Of a stretch of 22,194 bases of DNA, positions 5,832 to 12,515 are shown in pieces; position 1 is the first letter of the stretch; every line of letters starts with the position of its first letter. The stretch is from positions 1-22,194 of IMG/VR virus record IMGVR_UViG_3300047557_002921; one strand, written 5' to 3'. The stretch comes from a virus. A program made the translations under genes and the position numbers. The notes under the pieces are model-generated. The model was given only the letters and a program-made list of their open reading frames with translations. It had not been told where the DNA came from and searched no databases.

Positions 5832-7211
5832 ATGGCAAAAGATCTCAAGAAATTCGCCCATCCGCAGTATTTGTACCATTGCGAAGACTATGCCAAGATT
5901 AGGGATTGCTTCAAAGGCGAGCGGGCTATTAAAGAAGCCGGTGAATTATATCTTCCTCGATTGAAGGGTCAATCTAACGAAGATTACGAAAATTATAAGC
6001 GTCGTGCGTTGTTTTTCCCTATTACGGGTAAGACCACAACCACAATGGTTGGCTTGGCTACTACCAAGCCTCCTAAGTGCACTTACCCGGACCTGATGAA
6101 GCCATACTTTACGGATACATCAGGCAAAAATCAGTTTACAGAGCTATATGTAACTGTTTTTACTGAGGTAACTCTAATGGGTCGATACGGTATCCTGATC
6201 GACGCGCCTCTATCAGGAAGTAAGGACCCGATATTTGCCCCGTACATTGCAGAAAATATTGTGCGATGGACGACGGATCCAGTCTCCGGTGAACCTATCG
6301 ATATCATGTTTCGTGAGTATACTTACGAAGATGATCCGAATGAGAAATTTGCAACCAAGCTGATATGCCGGTACCGCCAATGTTTTCTTAATAATGGTGT
6401 GTACACAGTCCAGTTGTATGACGACGAGCTGTCACCTCAAGGTCCCGCCATTACGCCGTCATTTAGTGGTTCAGTAATAAATTACATTCCATATGTATCA
6501 TTCGGGGCTTCTGGCATCCATATGGATCCAGACCGCCCTCCTATGCTGGATATATCCACCATCAATCTTTCGCACTATCTATCCAGTGCGGACTTGGAGT
6601 GGGGCCGACATATTACAGGGCTTCCAACCCCTGTGGTATCTGGTGTAGAATCTACCACTGCGCTATCCATCGGAGGTACCTCAGCATGGATTCTGCCTGA
6701 CCCAAACTCTAAAGCCTATTACATGGAGTTCCTAGGTCAAGGTTTGCAATCACTAGAAAAAGCTATGACGGAGAAAGTGGGCCTCATGGCATCAGTATCC
6801 GCACGTCTGATAGATAATTCAACTCGTGGCTCCGAGGCTGCTGAAACAGTGCGCCTACGTTACATGAGCGAATCCGCAAGCCTGATTCACATAATTAATG
6901 CTGTTGAACAGGGGCTGACCCTACTGTATAATATGCTGGCCAAACTGATGAAGGCCGGCAGTGTAGTCGAGGTACTGTTCTCACGTGAAATCATTGGCCT
7001 TGGTATTACATTCAAGGACCTTAACATACTGTTTGATGCTTACTTTAAGGGCGGCATCAGCAAAGAAACTCTGGTGTTCAATCTTCGTCGTCTCGAAGCT
7101 CTTGACCCGCACCGAACGGACGCGGATGAATTGGCGGCTATCCGTGAACCTGATCCAGTCTTGGATCCAAACAAGCCGCCTGCTGCTAAACCCTCGCCTA
7201 CTACGGCGTAA
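5832..7211 (+). CDS. Portal protein (DUF4055 type)
   Basis: The product has 459 residues and should form the dodecameric ring at the DNA entry vertex, docking the terminase and the head-tail connectors. AAGGA at 5821-5825, overlapping the terminase stop, selects ATG 5832; a TTG at 5826 is in frame but too close to it. The N-terminal pattern, AGELYLPRLKG followed by YENYKRRALFFPITGKTTTT and MVGLA, is the one I associate with DUF4055 portal-like proteins. A long helical region (residues about 300-400) and a proline-rich C-terminus (DPNKPPAAKPSPTTA) follow. Position between terminase and scaffold supports the call. The exact family name is from memory and would need a profile search; a portal role is secure from context. 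Confidence 0.85.
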   Translation: MAKDLKKFAHPQYLYHCEDYAKIRDCFKGERAIKEAGELYLPRLKGQSNEDYENYKRRALFFPITGKTTTTMVGLATTKPPKCTYPDLMKPYFTDTSGKNQFTELYVTVFTEVTLMGRYGILIDAPLSGSKDPIFAPYIAENIVRWTTDPVSGEPIDIMFREYTYEDDPNEKFATKLICRYRQCFLNNGVYTVQLYDDELSPQGPAITPSFSGSVINYIPYVSFGASGIHMDPDRPPMLDISTINLSHYLSSADLEWGRHITGLPTPVVSGVESTTALSIGGTSAWILPDPNSKAYYMEFLGQGLQSLEKAMTEKVGLMASVSARLIDNSTRGSEAAETVRLRYMSESASLIHIINAVEQGLTLLYNMLAKLMKAGSVVEVLFSREIIGLGITFKDLNILFDAYFKGGISKETLVFNLRRLEALDPHRTDADELAAIREPDPVLDPNKPPAAKPSPTTA

Positions 7212-7225
7212 TAGAAAGCCTTATC

Positions 7226-7954
7226 ATGGGACTCAAGTATCAAGTTGACAAGCTGGAAGACGTGCCGGAAGCTTCACGTGGGCTATACGTTGCACGAGAT
7301 GGTAAGTACTTCCTGGATGTTGACGGCGTTGTTCCTAAGGAGCGCGTCGACGAATTCCGCAATAACAATATCGAGTTGCAGCGACAAATCGATCGCTTTA
7401 AGGGTATTGACCCTGCCAAACACGCGGAGCTTCTGGCTATTCAGCAAGAAATTGAGGAGGGCAAACTTATCAAGGAAGGTAAGGTGGCTGAAGTGGTCGA
7501 CCTACGGGTTAAGACTATGAAAGCCACCTATGACGGCCAATTGTCGGAACGTGACCAGAAGTTAGCCATTGCTAACCGGCAACTGGAAGTTCTACTGATT
7601 GATAATGTTGTGAAGACTGCCGCCATCAAGAATGGTGTGGTACCGTCCGCCGTAGAGGATGTTGTGCTTCGAGCTAAAACAGTCTATACTGTCGTGGACG
7701 GAGTGCCGACACCTAAGGGTCCAGATGGTCAGGTGATCTATGGTAAAGATGGCAAGACACCCATGTCCGTGGAAGAATGGTTGGTGAACCTTCGCACAGG
7801 CGCTGGCCACTTGTTCCAAGGCTCCACAGGCTCCGGTGCGGGCGGCGGTAGTAATTCTGGTGTCAAGGACTTCAGTAAATTGTCTCCGGTCGATAAAATC
7901 AATGCTGGTCTCGCGGCCCGTGACTCGACAATGGCCAATTTGCCAGGCGCTTGA
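7226..7954 (+). CDS. Capsid scaffolding protein
   Basis: The product has 242 residues and directs capsid shell assembly before leaving the head. Residues about 45-125 are highly charged and helical (VDEFRNNNIELQRQIDRF, QEIEEGKLIKEGKVAEVVDL), as in coiled-coil scaffolds. A glycine-rich linker (GSGAGGGSNSG, residues about 200-210) precedes a short basic-hydrophobic C-terminus (FSKLSPVDKINAGLAAR), the usual capsid-binding end. There is no serine protease motif, and the capsid protein looks short and unprocessed, so a separate scaffold is expected. The ribosome binding site is weak (AGAAAG); coupling to the portal stop 15 bases upstream is likely. The assignment rests on composition and gene order. 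Confidence 0.8.
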   Translation: MGLKYQVDKLEDVPEASRGLYVARDGKYFLDVDGVVPKERVDEFRNNNIELQRQIDRFKGIDPAKHAELLAIQQEIEEGKLIKEGKVAEVVDLRVKTMKATYDGQLSERDQKLAIANRQLEVLLIDNVVKTAAIKNGVVPSAVEDVVLRAKTVYTVVDGVPTPKGPDGQVIYGKDGKTPMSVEEWLVNLRTGAGHLFQGSTGSGAGGGSNSGVKDFSKLSPVDKINAGLAARDSTMANLPGA

Positions 7955-8162
7955 TCCAAAAACTCCTTGATCAAAGGAGTGTACAAATTAAAGCTGGCAA
8001 GTTATAATTTGTACTAATCTGAAGCCTCGGGGTCCTAGCGCTTCAGAATCTCTAAACCATTTCATACAGGCTGGTAGCCTGTATGAAATGCGTAGGACCC
8101 TCCGGTGGAGGGGTAGGTTAACGCAGAACGTTGACAATCTCAATTCCCACTGGAGTTTAATC
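7955..8162 (+). ncRNA. Structured RNA leader of the major capsid gene (five stem-loops plus pseudoknot)
   Basis: This 208-base gap contains no gene but an unusual run of perfect inverted repeats: 7962-7968 with 7974-7980 (7 bp), 7981-7990 with 8005-8014 (10 bp), 8018-8025 with 8040-8047 (8 bp), 8058-8072 with 8076-8090 (15 bp), and 8098-8103 with 8107-8112 (6 bp). The last two have GGT triloops. In addition, loop bases 8030-8037 (GGGTCCTA) pair perfectly with 8093-8100 (TAGGACCC), making an 8-bp pseudoknot that competes with the last hairpin for CCC at 8098-8100. The ribosome binding site GGAG (8152-8155) lies about 40 bases past the structure. It is likely a cis-acting element setting capsid mRNA stability or translation. 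I recognise no known RNA family. Confidence 0.6.
7980..8008 (+). promoter_or_regulatory. Possible sigma70 promoter for the capsid gene
   Basis: TATAAT at 8003-8008 is a perfect -10 box. Seventeen bases upstream, TGTACA at 7980-7985 matches four of six -35 positions. Transcription would begin near 8015, so the 8018-8047 hairpin would sit at the very 5' end of the message. The boxes also lie in the two arms of the 7981-8014 stem, so the match may be partly a by-product of that structure. Confidence 0.35.
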
Positions 8163-9092
8163 ATGGCATCTCTTTCCCTGGTCGAATCGGCCAAGATTCA
8201 ACAGAACCCGCTGATCGCCGGCGTGATCGAATCGATCGTCACCGTCAATCAGATGTACAATTTCCTGCCGTTCGATCAGATCGTCGGCAATGCGTTGCTC
8301 TATACTCGTGAGAACGCAATTGGTGGCGTGGCCCCGATCGGCATCGGTGGTGGCTCCAATACCATCCCCGCCGGCGCTAAGACGCCCGCAACCTTCACCC
8401 CGGTCACGACCCCTCTTAAGGCGTTGATCGGTGACGCGATGGTTGACCACTTCATCGAAACTACGATGGGGACTCAGAACAGCCAATCCGGCGTTCAGAT
8501 CGCATCCAAGGCCAAGGGTTTGGGCCGCGAATATCAGCGTCAATTGATTCTGGGCGATTCCAGCAGCGATTCTCTGGAATTCGACGGCCTTCAGAAGCTC
8601 GTGCCGGCCGCTCAAACTGTTGAGGCCGCTTCGGCCAATTACAGCCTGGATCTGCTGGACGAAGTCATCAGTAAGGTTACCGGCAAGGACGGTCATGTTG
8701 ATTTCATCATGGCTCCTGATGTGGCTCTCCGCAAGCACGCAAGCGTCTTGCGAACCCTGGGCGGCGCGGGTATCGGTGAGGTCATCACGATGCCGAACGG
8801 TGATCAGATTCCGGTTTATCGCGGCATTCCGATGTTCCGCAATGATTGGATCCCGGTTGCTGGTACGTCCACCCAGACTACCGACATCTACCTCGGCTGC
8901 TTCGACGACGGTAGCCGCAAGGTTGGCATTGCAGGGCTGACCAGTGCCATTCAGTCCGGCATCTTTGTGTCTCACGTCGGTGAATCCGAAACGACCAACG
9001 ACATCATCGATCGCCTGCGCTTCTATGCCTCTATGGCCATCTTCAGTGAGCTCGGTGTGGCCAAGCTGAACGATGTCAAGGTTAAGGGCTAA
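8163..9092 (+). CDS. Major capsid protein
   Basis: The product has 309 residues and should form the icosahedral shell with the HK97 fold. GGAG at 8152-8155 selects ATG 8163; the frame extends back to 8088 but would run through the hairpins. Features include an N-terminal helix region (SLVESAKIQQNPLIAGVIES), an extended-loop region rich in Gly and Pro (GVAPIGIGGGSNTIPAGAKT, residues about 57-76), and a central domain with DFIMAPDVALRKHAS and PVYRGIPMFRNDWIPV. That order matches the encapsulin-like capsid proteins of similar size. Codon choice is strongly C- and G-ending (40 of 60 G+C at 8341-8400), as expected for the most abundant virion protein. A structured leader precedes the gene and a connector gene follows 13 bases later. 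Confidence 0.9.
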   Translation: MASLSLVESAKIQQNPLIAGVIESIVTVNQMYNFLPFDQIVGNALLYTRENAIGGVAPIGIGGGSNTIPAGAKTPATFTPVTTPLKALIGDAMVDHFIETTMGTQNSQSGVQIASKAKGLGREYQRQLILGDSSSDSLEFDGLQKLVPAAQTVEAASANYSLDLLDEVISKVTGKDGHVDFIMAPDVALRKHASVLRTLGGAGIGEVITMPNGDQIPVYRGIPMFRNDWIPVAGTSTQTTDIYLGCFDDGSRKVGIAGLTSAIQSGIFVSHVGESETTNDIIDRLRFYASMAIFSELGVAKLNDVKVKG

Positions 9093-9105
9093 TTAGGCCT
9101 GAATC

Positions 9106-9654
9106 ATGGCACTCGTTGTAGACAACGATCCGTTCAGCATCTCCGCCAACTCTTATGTGAGTTTGGCGGAGATGCTTGATTACGTCACTACGCGAGTGCC
9201 TGATTCTACAGTCCTAACTGCATGGGCCGCCCTTACATCCGATCAGAAATCGATGTACCTGGTAAATGCTACGAGGTCAATCGATAATTCTTGTGATTGG
9301 CGAGGTCTTAAGTATTCCAGAGATCAGAAGCTTGATTGGCCACGATACGATGTGTGGGTTGACTCCTACATGCTGGACGTGACTATAGTGCCGCAAAGCG
9401 TTAAGGATGCCACCTGCGAAATGGCTATTTGGTCCATGACCAATAATGGACTGGTTGCTGTAGGTCAGAACGCTGCATTTGATTCCATTAAGGTCGGCCC
9501 AATCAATATTGATTTCAGTGAGCAAGTAGGTGGATCCGCAGAAAAATACTTTCCTGATATCGTAGCAATGCTGTTGCGCGATTTAGGCTCAATGTCAAAC
9601 CCTCAATTGCCAGGTGCTAAGCAGTTGAAGGTCGCTCGTACTTATCGTGCTTAA
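9106..9654 (+). CDS. Head-tail adaptor protein (DnaT-like family)
   Basis: The product has 182 residues. Its pattern is NSYVSLAEMLDYVTTR, then W-x-ALTSDQKSMYLVNATRSID and LDWPRYDVWV. This is the pattern I know from phage proteins labelled DnaT-like putative ssDNA-binding, which fill the first connector position after the capsid gene. The DnaT name reflects weak similarity; in this location the job is almost certainly docking to the portal ring. Start is ATG 9106, with only a weak TTAGG upstream. Codons about 11-24 contain a long inverted repeat (9136-9176), which could lower translation or mark an mRNA processing site between the capsid and connector messages. The downstream gene starts inside its last codons. 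Confidence 0.75.
   Translation: MALVVDNDPFSISANSYVSLAEMLDYVTTRVPDSTVLTAWAALTSDQKSMYLVNATRSIDNSCDWRGLKYSRDQKLDWPRYDVWVDSYMLDVTIVPQSVKDATCEMAIWSMTNNGLVAVGQNAAFDSIKVGPINIDFSEQVGGSAEKYFPDIVAMLLRDLGSMSNPQLPGAKQLKVARTYRA
9136..9176 (+). other. Strong hairpin inside the start of the connector gene
   Basis: AGCATCTCCGCCAA (9136-9149) is the perfect reverse complement of 9163-9176. With a one-base bulge at 9164 the stem grows to 17 bp, closing on the loop TTATGT (9153-9158). It lies 44 bases after the capsid stop and within the first 25 codons of the next gene. Such a long perfect stem in coding DNA is unlikely by chance and suggests an RNA-level role. Confidence 0.6.
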
Positions 9655-10024
9655 GCAAGTTGTATTGCAAGCTGTTGCGGCTGCTAAATTAGCGGCTCAA
9701 GATCTTGCTGTACCTTGTGTATTAATTCAGAGGACTATGCCTGTGCATGTCCCTGGAACTACGCCATCATCAACAGAGACTGAATTTGATGTAATGATCG
9801 TTCATGATCAGTTTACATCAAAAGAGATTGATGGAGATCGTATCAGGGCCTCTGATCATAAGGTAATCATTTTTCCAGAATCGGGTCAGCCTATTCCGGA
9901 TACTAATGACATAATTCGCGGCGATATTGATAAATTGGGCGTTAAGGATTACCGAGTCATTAGGAATGATCGAGTAATGGCCGGAAACACTGTTGCATTG
10001 TCACAGATTCAATTGCGACTATGA
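9647..10024 (+). CDS. Head completion / head-tail connector protein
   Basis: The product has 125 residues and starts at GTG 9647, overlapping the previous stop by eight bases, so it depends on translational coupling; AAGG at 9628-9631 is too far to act alone. An N-terminal amphipathic helix (VVLQAVAAAKLAAQDLA) precedes a beta-rich body (VMIVHDQFTSKEIDGDRI, HKVIIFPESGQPIP, DYRVIRNDRVM). Size, beta-rich build and place between the DnaT-like adaptor and the gp10-like protein fit a stopper or head-closure protein. I do not recognise a named family with confidence. It probably acts at the head-tail neck to retain packaged DNA. Confidence 0.6.
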   Translation: MLKQVVLQAVAAAKLAAQDLAVPCVLIQRTMPVHVPGTTPSSTETEFDVMIVHDQFTSKEIDGDRIRASDHKVIIFPESGQPIPDTNDIIRGDIDKLGVKDYRVIRNDRVMAGNTVALSQIQLRL

Positions 10025-10395
10025 TATCATTTTCTACCAAATCGTCTGGATGGCCTACGAAATCGGATCTAGACGATTTGGCGGAAGAGCATGTTAAAGA
10101 GGTAATGGGTGCGATATTCCGCACTGCAGTTAAATTATCTCCAGTACTGACAGGTGCATTCAGGGCTAGTTGGAGGGTGTCCTTCAACGAACCTAGAGAA
10201 GACGTAACTAAAGGTTACGTACCTGAGGCACCTATTCGGGGTGCGTACTTTCGCTGGCCTAAAGGTTTCAAACTCGGTTATACAGTTATCATTTCTAATA
10301 ATCAGCCTTATGCTGAATTATTGGAGAATGGTAGCTCGTCACAAGCGCCATTCGGCGTCCTAGGTTTAGCTGTTGCATCCGTCACATTGCGATGA
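10021..10395 (+). CDS. Neck / tail completion protein (HK97 gp10-like)
   Basis: The product has 124 residues, starting in an ATGA overlap with the preceding stop, typical of translational coupling. The core signature of HK97 gp10-like proteins is visible: KLSPVLTGAFRASWRVSF near residues 38-55 (the P-V-x-T-G-x-L/F-R-x-S motif) and VIISNNQPYAELLENGSS near residues 89-106. The C-terminus ends FGVLGLAVASVTLR, with the helix that usually follows. Family members join the head neck to the tail or take part in tail completion. The order adaptor, closure, gp10-like, tail terminator agrees with many siphoviruses. Confidence 0.8.
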   Translation: MISFSTKSSGWPTKSDLDDLAEEHVKEVMGAIFRTAVKLSPVLTGAFRASWRVSFNEPREDVTKGYVPEAPIRGAYFRWPKGFKLGYTVIISNNQPYAELLENGSSSQAPFGVLGLAVASVTLR

Positions 10396-10805
10396 AATAC
10401 GATGTAGCCCAGGCCGCTATAGAGAATTACATTCAGGATAATTGGTCCGGTACAGTCCAATACGACAATGTAGCATTCAATAGCGAACTGTATACAGAAT
10501 ATCTAAGATGCCATGTGGCATTCGGTGAAGGCATTCCGAGATCTATTGCTCGTGGGTGCATTCGTCAAACAGGTATACTGTTTCTAACGGTGTTTACCAA
10601 GCCTGGTACAGGTTCTCAAAGACGATTAGAATTGGCTGCTGTAGCTGCACAGTTAGTGGACTCTGTTGTCATTAATCCGATTGCTCCAGCAGTCGATCCT
10701 AAGATTCAAATGACTACCCCATCATTATCGGCCGATAACAAGGAAGCTAATGGCTGGGTTCAATCAATTGTGTCTTGCCCATTTTACTATGATTTGAGGA
10801 TTTAA
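10392..10805 (+). CDS. Tail terminator protein (DUF4128-like)
   Basis: The product has 137 residues and again starts in an ATGA overlap with the preceding gene. Its build is an N-terminal helix (VAQAAIENYIQDNW), an aromatic strand region (VQYDNVAF), TGILFLTVFTKPGTGSQRRL, a helix (ELAAVAAQLVDSVV) and a C-terminal strand (QSIVSCPFYYDLRI). This is the lambda gpU / DUF4128 tail-terminator arrangement, which caps the tail tube and joins it to the head. The tail-tube gene follows two bases later. The family is inferred from order and pattern, both of which agree. Confidence 0.75.
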   Translation: MKYDVAQAAIENYIQDNWSGTVQYDNVAFNSELYTEYLRCHVAFGEGIPRSIARGCIRQTGILFLTVFTKPGTGSQRRLELAAVAAQLVDSVVINPIAPAVDPKIQMTTPSLSADNKEANGWVQSIVSCPFYYDLRI

Positions 10806-10807
10806 TC

Positions 10808-11746
10808 ATGTCATCTGCAGACCTGGTCGCACTCCGTGCTGTTAAAGAGACTACCTTTGGCGTGACGCCCAGCTCGCCAGCGTTGAAGCAAATCCGCTTT
10901 ACTGGCGAATCCCTGAATCATAACATCGAGAATACAACCTCGAACGAGATTCGCCCTGATCGTACCCAGCAAGATCTGGTGCAAACATCCGTTCAAGGTG
11001 CTGGCGACATCAATATCGAATTGTCGTACGGTAGTTATAAGGATTTCCTTGCGGCACTATTCTGCTCCGCCTGGACGGCCGGTATAGGTGATCAAGAAGA
11101 GCTGACTAATGGTACTACACGATCGTCTTTTACCATTCAAAAGCATTTCCCTGATTTGAGCACTCCTCAATTCCATAACTTTAAGGGTTGTGTCATTGAG
11201 AGCCTGAGTCTTAAAATGGAATTGGGGAAGATTGTCGAAGGATCCTTCAATTTCCTATCCGTCGGTTGCACGCCGTCAACCACACAGTTCTCAGGCGCTA
11301 CGACTCCTGCTGCACCATCCACTACGCCCATGAATGCGGTGGCCAACGTGCAGAATCTGACGCTCGGTGGTGTGCCATATACTGGTTGCATTAGCTCGTT
11401 GTCCTTGATGATCAAGAATAACTTGCGGGCAACAATGTGTATAGGTTCTGTGGGACCTAAGGACATCAAACTCGGTACCCTTGAAGTTACTGGCGATATC
11501 GAGTTCTACTTTAATGATGGTGACCAGTATGCGGCATACATTGCCGGTACTACTTTTGACATAGCCTTCGATTTGGTGGATATCGATGGCAACAAGTACC
11601 TGGTTACGCTGCCTCGTTGCAAGTTCGAGGCGGGGACCGTGGTTGCGGGCGGCAAGAACACCGACGTCATGCTGTCCGGCAAGTGGCGCGCTCTGTATGA
11701 TGCAACGGCGACGAATGTCATCAAACTGATCGCAGATCCAGTCTAA
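10808..11746 (+). CDS. Major tail tube protein
   Basis: The product has 312 residues, starting after the ribosome binding site GAGGA at 10796-10800. The N-terminus (ALRAVKETTFGVTPSSPALK, then RFTGESLNHNIENTTSNEIR) is the characteristic opening of the phage tail tube family with the ETTFGVTP motif. Later come GDINIELSYGSYKDFLAALF and, near the end, a beta-rich half. The protein stacks in hexameric rings to form the tail tube. Base use shifts within the gene: 11585-11746 is clearly richer in C- and G-ending codons than the rest. The chaperone pair follows, as expected for the tube, G, GT, tape measure order. Confidence 0.85.
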   Translation: MSSADLVALRAVKETTFGVTPSSPALKQIRFTGESLNHNIENTTSNEIRPDRTQQDLVQTSVQGAGDINIELSYGSYKDFLAALFCSAWTAGIGDQEELTNGTTRSSFTIQKHFPDLSTPQFHNFKGCVIESLSLKMELGKIVEGSFNFLSVGCTPSTTQFSGATTPAAPSTTPMNAVANVQNLTLGGVPYTGCISSLSLMIKNNLRATMCIGSVGPKDIKLGTLEVTGDIEFYFNDGDQYAAYIAGTTFDIAFDLVDIDGNKYLVTLPRCKFEAGTVVAGGKNTDVMLSGKWRALYDATATNVIKLIADPV

Positions 11747-11763
11747 TCAAGGAAACCATAATT

Positions 11764-12147
11764 ATGATTATCGATGCTGACCTTTCCACAGTGGACGATG
11801 GGGTTTGGACCGAATTCGACGATTCCAAATTCAAGATCGCCCATATTTCCAACCTGAAATTCCAGCGAGCTCTTGCACGTCTTCAGCAGCCTCACATGCG
11901 GAAGATTACAGAGGGTCGTCTCGATCCGGCGGTTAATAAATCCATCCTTTGCCAGGCCATGTCTGAAGGTATTTTGATGGATTGGAAGGATGTTAAAACC
12001 AAATCCGGCGAAGACGTGCCCTTTAGCACTAAAGCCGCGAATACGGCATTGCTGGCTAATGTGGAGTTTCGCGATTTCGTCAGCGATTTTGCCACCAATA
12101 TTGGTCACTATCGCGATGAGCAGGTGGCTGAACTGGGAAACAGCTAA
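11764..12147 (+). CDS. Tail assembly chaperone, short form (gpG-like)
   Basis: The product has 127 residues and uses AAGGAA at 11749-11754. It is acidic and largely helical (KFKIAHISNLKFQRALARLQ, FRDFVSDFATNIGHY). Its position between tube and tape measure, its size and the frameshift signal at its end identify it as the analogue of lambda gpG. The protein binds the tape measure during tail assembly and is not expected in the finished virion. The last codons, ctg gga aac agc taa, contain the heptamer GGGAAAC in the correct phase for a -1 slip. No sequence motif alone would have identified the protein. Confidence 0.85.
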   Translation: MIIDADLSTVDDGVWTEFDDSKFKIAHISNLKFQRALARLQQPHMRKITEGRLDPAVNKSILCQAMSEGILMDWKDVKTKSGEDVPFSTKAANTALLANVEFRDFVSDFATNIGHYRDEQVAELGNS

Positions 12148-12515
12148 AGCATTGGGTTACTTGGAGCTCCGAATGGGGCTCCAAGTTAGATAAGCTGAAG
12201 GAGATAGAGTCAGCTAATCTAGCCGCAGGACTGGATCCTCCGCAGGCTCTCACCAATGCTCCAATACTCTATCCAGTAACCAAGGAAATTGTTGACGCAT
12301 TTCAATCCCTAGATGCGCGCCGGTCAATAGGATTCGCCGCAGAGCCAATCCAACTATCGGAGATTGTGGCATACGTTCAGTTGTTCGGACATCCGTCTGT
12401 ACCAATGGACGTATTTGTTGATTTACTAGGTTTGATGGATCAAACCAAAAGAGAACTAAGTGGCAACAAATCTACAAGTCAACGCGCAGACCAGTCAGGC
12501 GGTAGGGGCGTTTAA
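11764..12515 (+). CDS. Tail assembly chaperone, frameshifted long form (gpGT-like)
   Basis: Ribosomes that slip back one base at 12135-12141 read on from 12141 in the -1 frame to TAA at 12513-12515. This adds 124 residues after Asn126 and gives about 250 in all. The extension starts QLKHWVTWSSEWG and continues with helices (LDKLKEIESANLAA, PVTKEIVDAFQSLDARRSIG, IVAYVQLFGHPSVPMDVFVD), clearly coding and with no ATG start of its own near the beginning. The T half should recruit tail tube protein while the G half holds the tape measure. The end overlaps the tape measure start by 56 bases, as is common. Without the frameshift, 12148-12459 would be unexplained. Confidence 0.85.
12135..12186 (+). 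promoter_or_regulatory. Programmed -1 frameshift site: GGGAAAC and downstream hairpin
   Basis: GGGAAAC (12135-12141) fits X-XXY-YYZ with the zero frame reading ctg gga aac. A stem of 12 bp (12159-12170 with 12175-12186, one G-T wobble) with loop GAAT lies 17 bases downstream. Lambda uses GGGAAAG at the same junction. The spacer is longer than the usual 5-9 bases, so the hairpin may act less directly or help only modestly. CAGCT (12141-12145) can also pair with AGCTG (12193-12197), enclosing the stem. Confidence 0.85.

Noticed and set aside
8030-8100. tRNA-like element suggested by the GGGTCCTA/TAGGACCC pairing
   Set aside because: There is no T-loop sequence, anticodon arm of proper size or CCA end, and the inner stem of 15 bp does not fit a tRNA.
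8131-8161. TTGACA (8131-8136) with TTTAAT (8156-8161) as a promoter
   Set aside because: The spacing is 19 bases and the start would fall at or after the capsid ATG, leaving no ribosome binding site on the transcript.
8157-8975. 272-codon open frame on the minus strand opposite the capsid gene
   Set aside because: It is the mirror of a strongly codon-biased capsid gene, has no ribosome binding site and its product looks random; GC-rich third positions often create such shadows.
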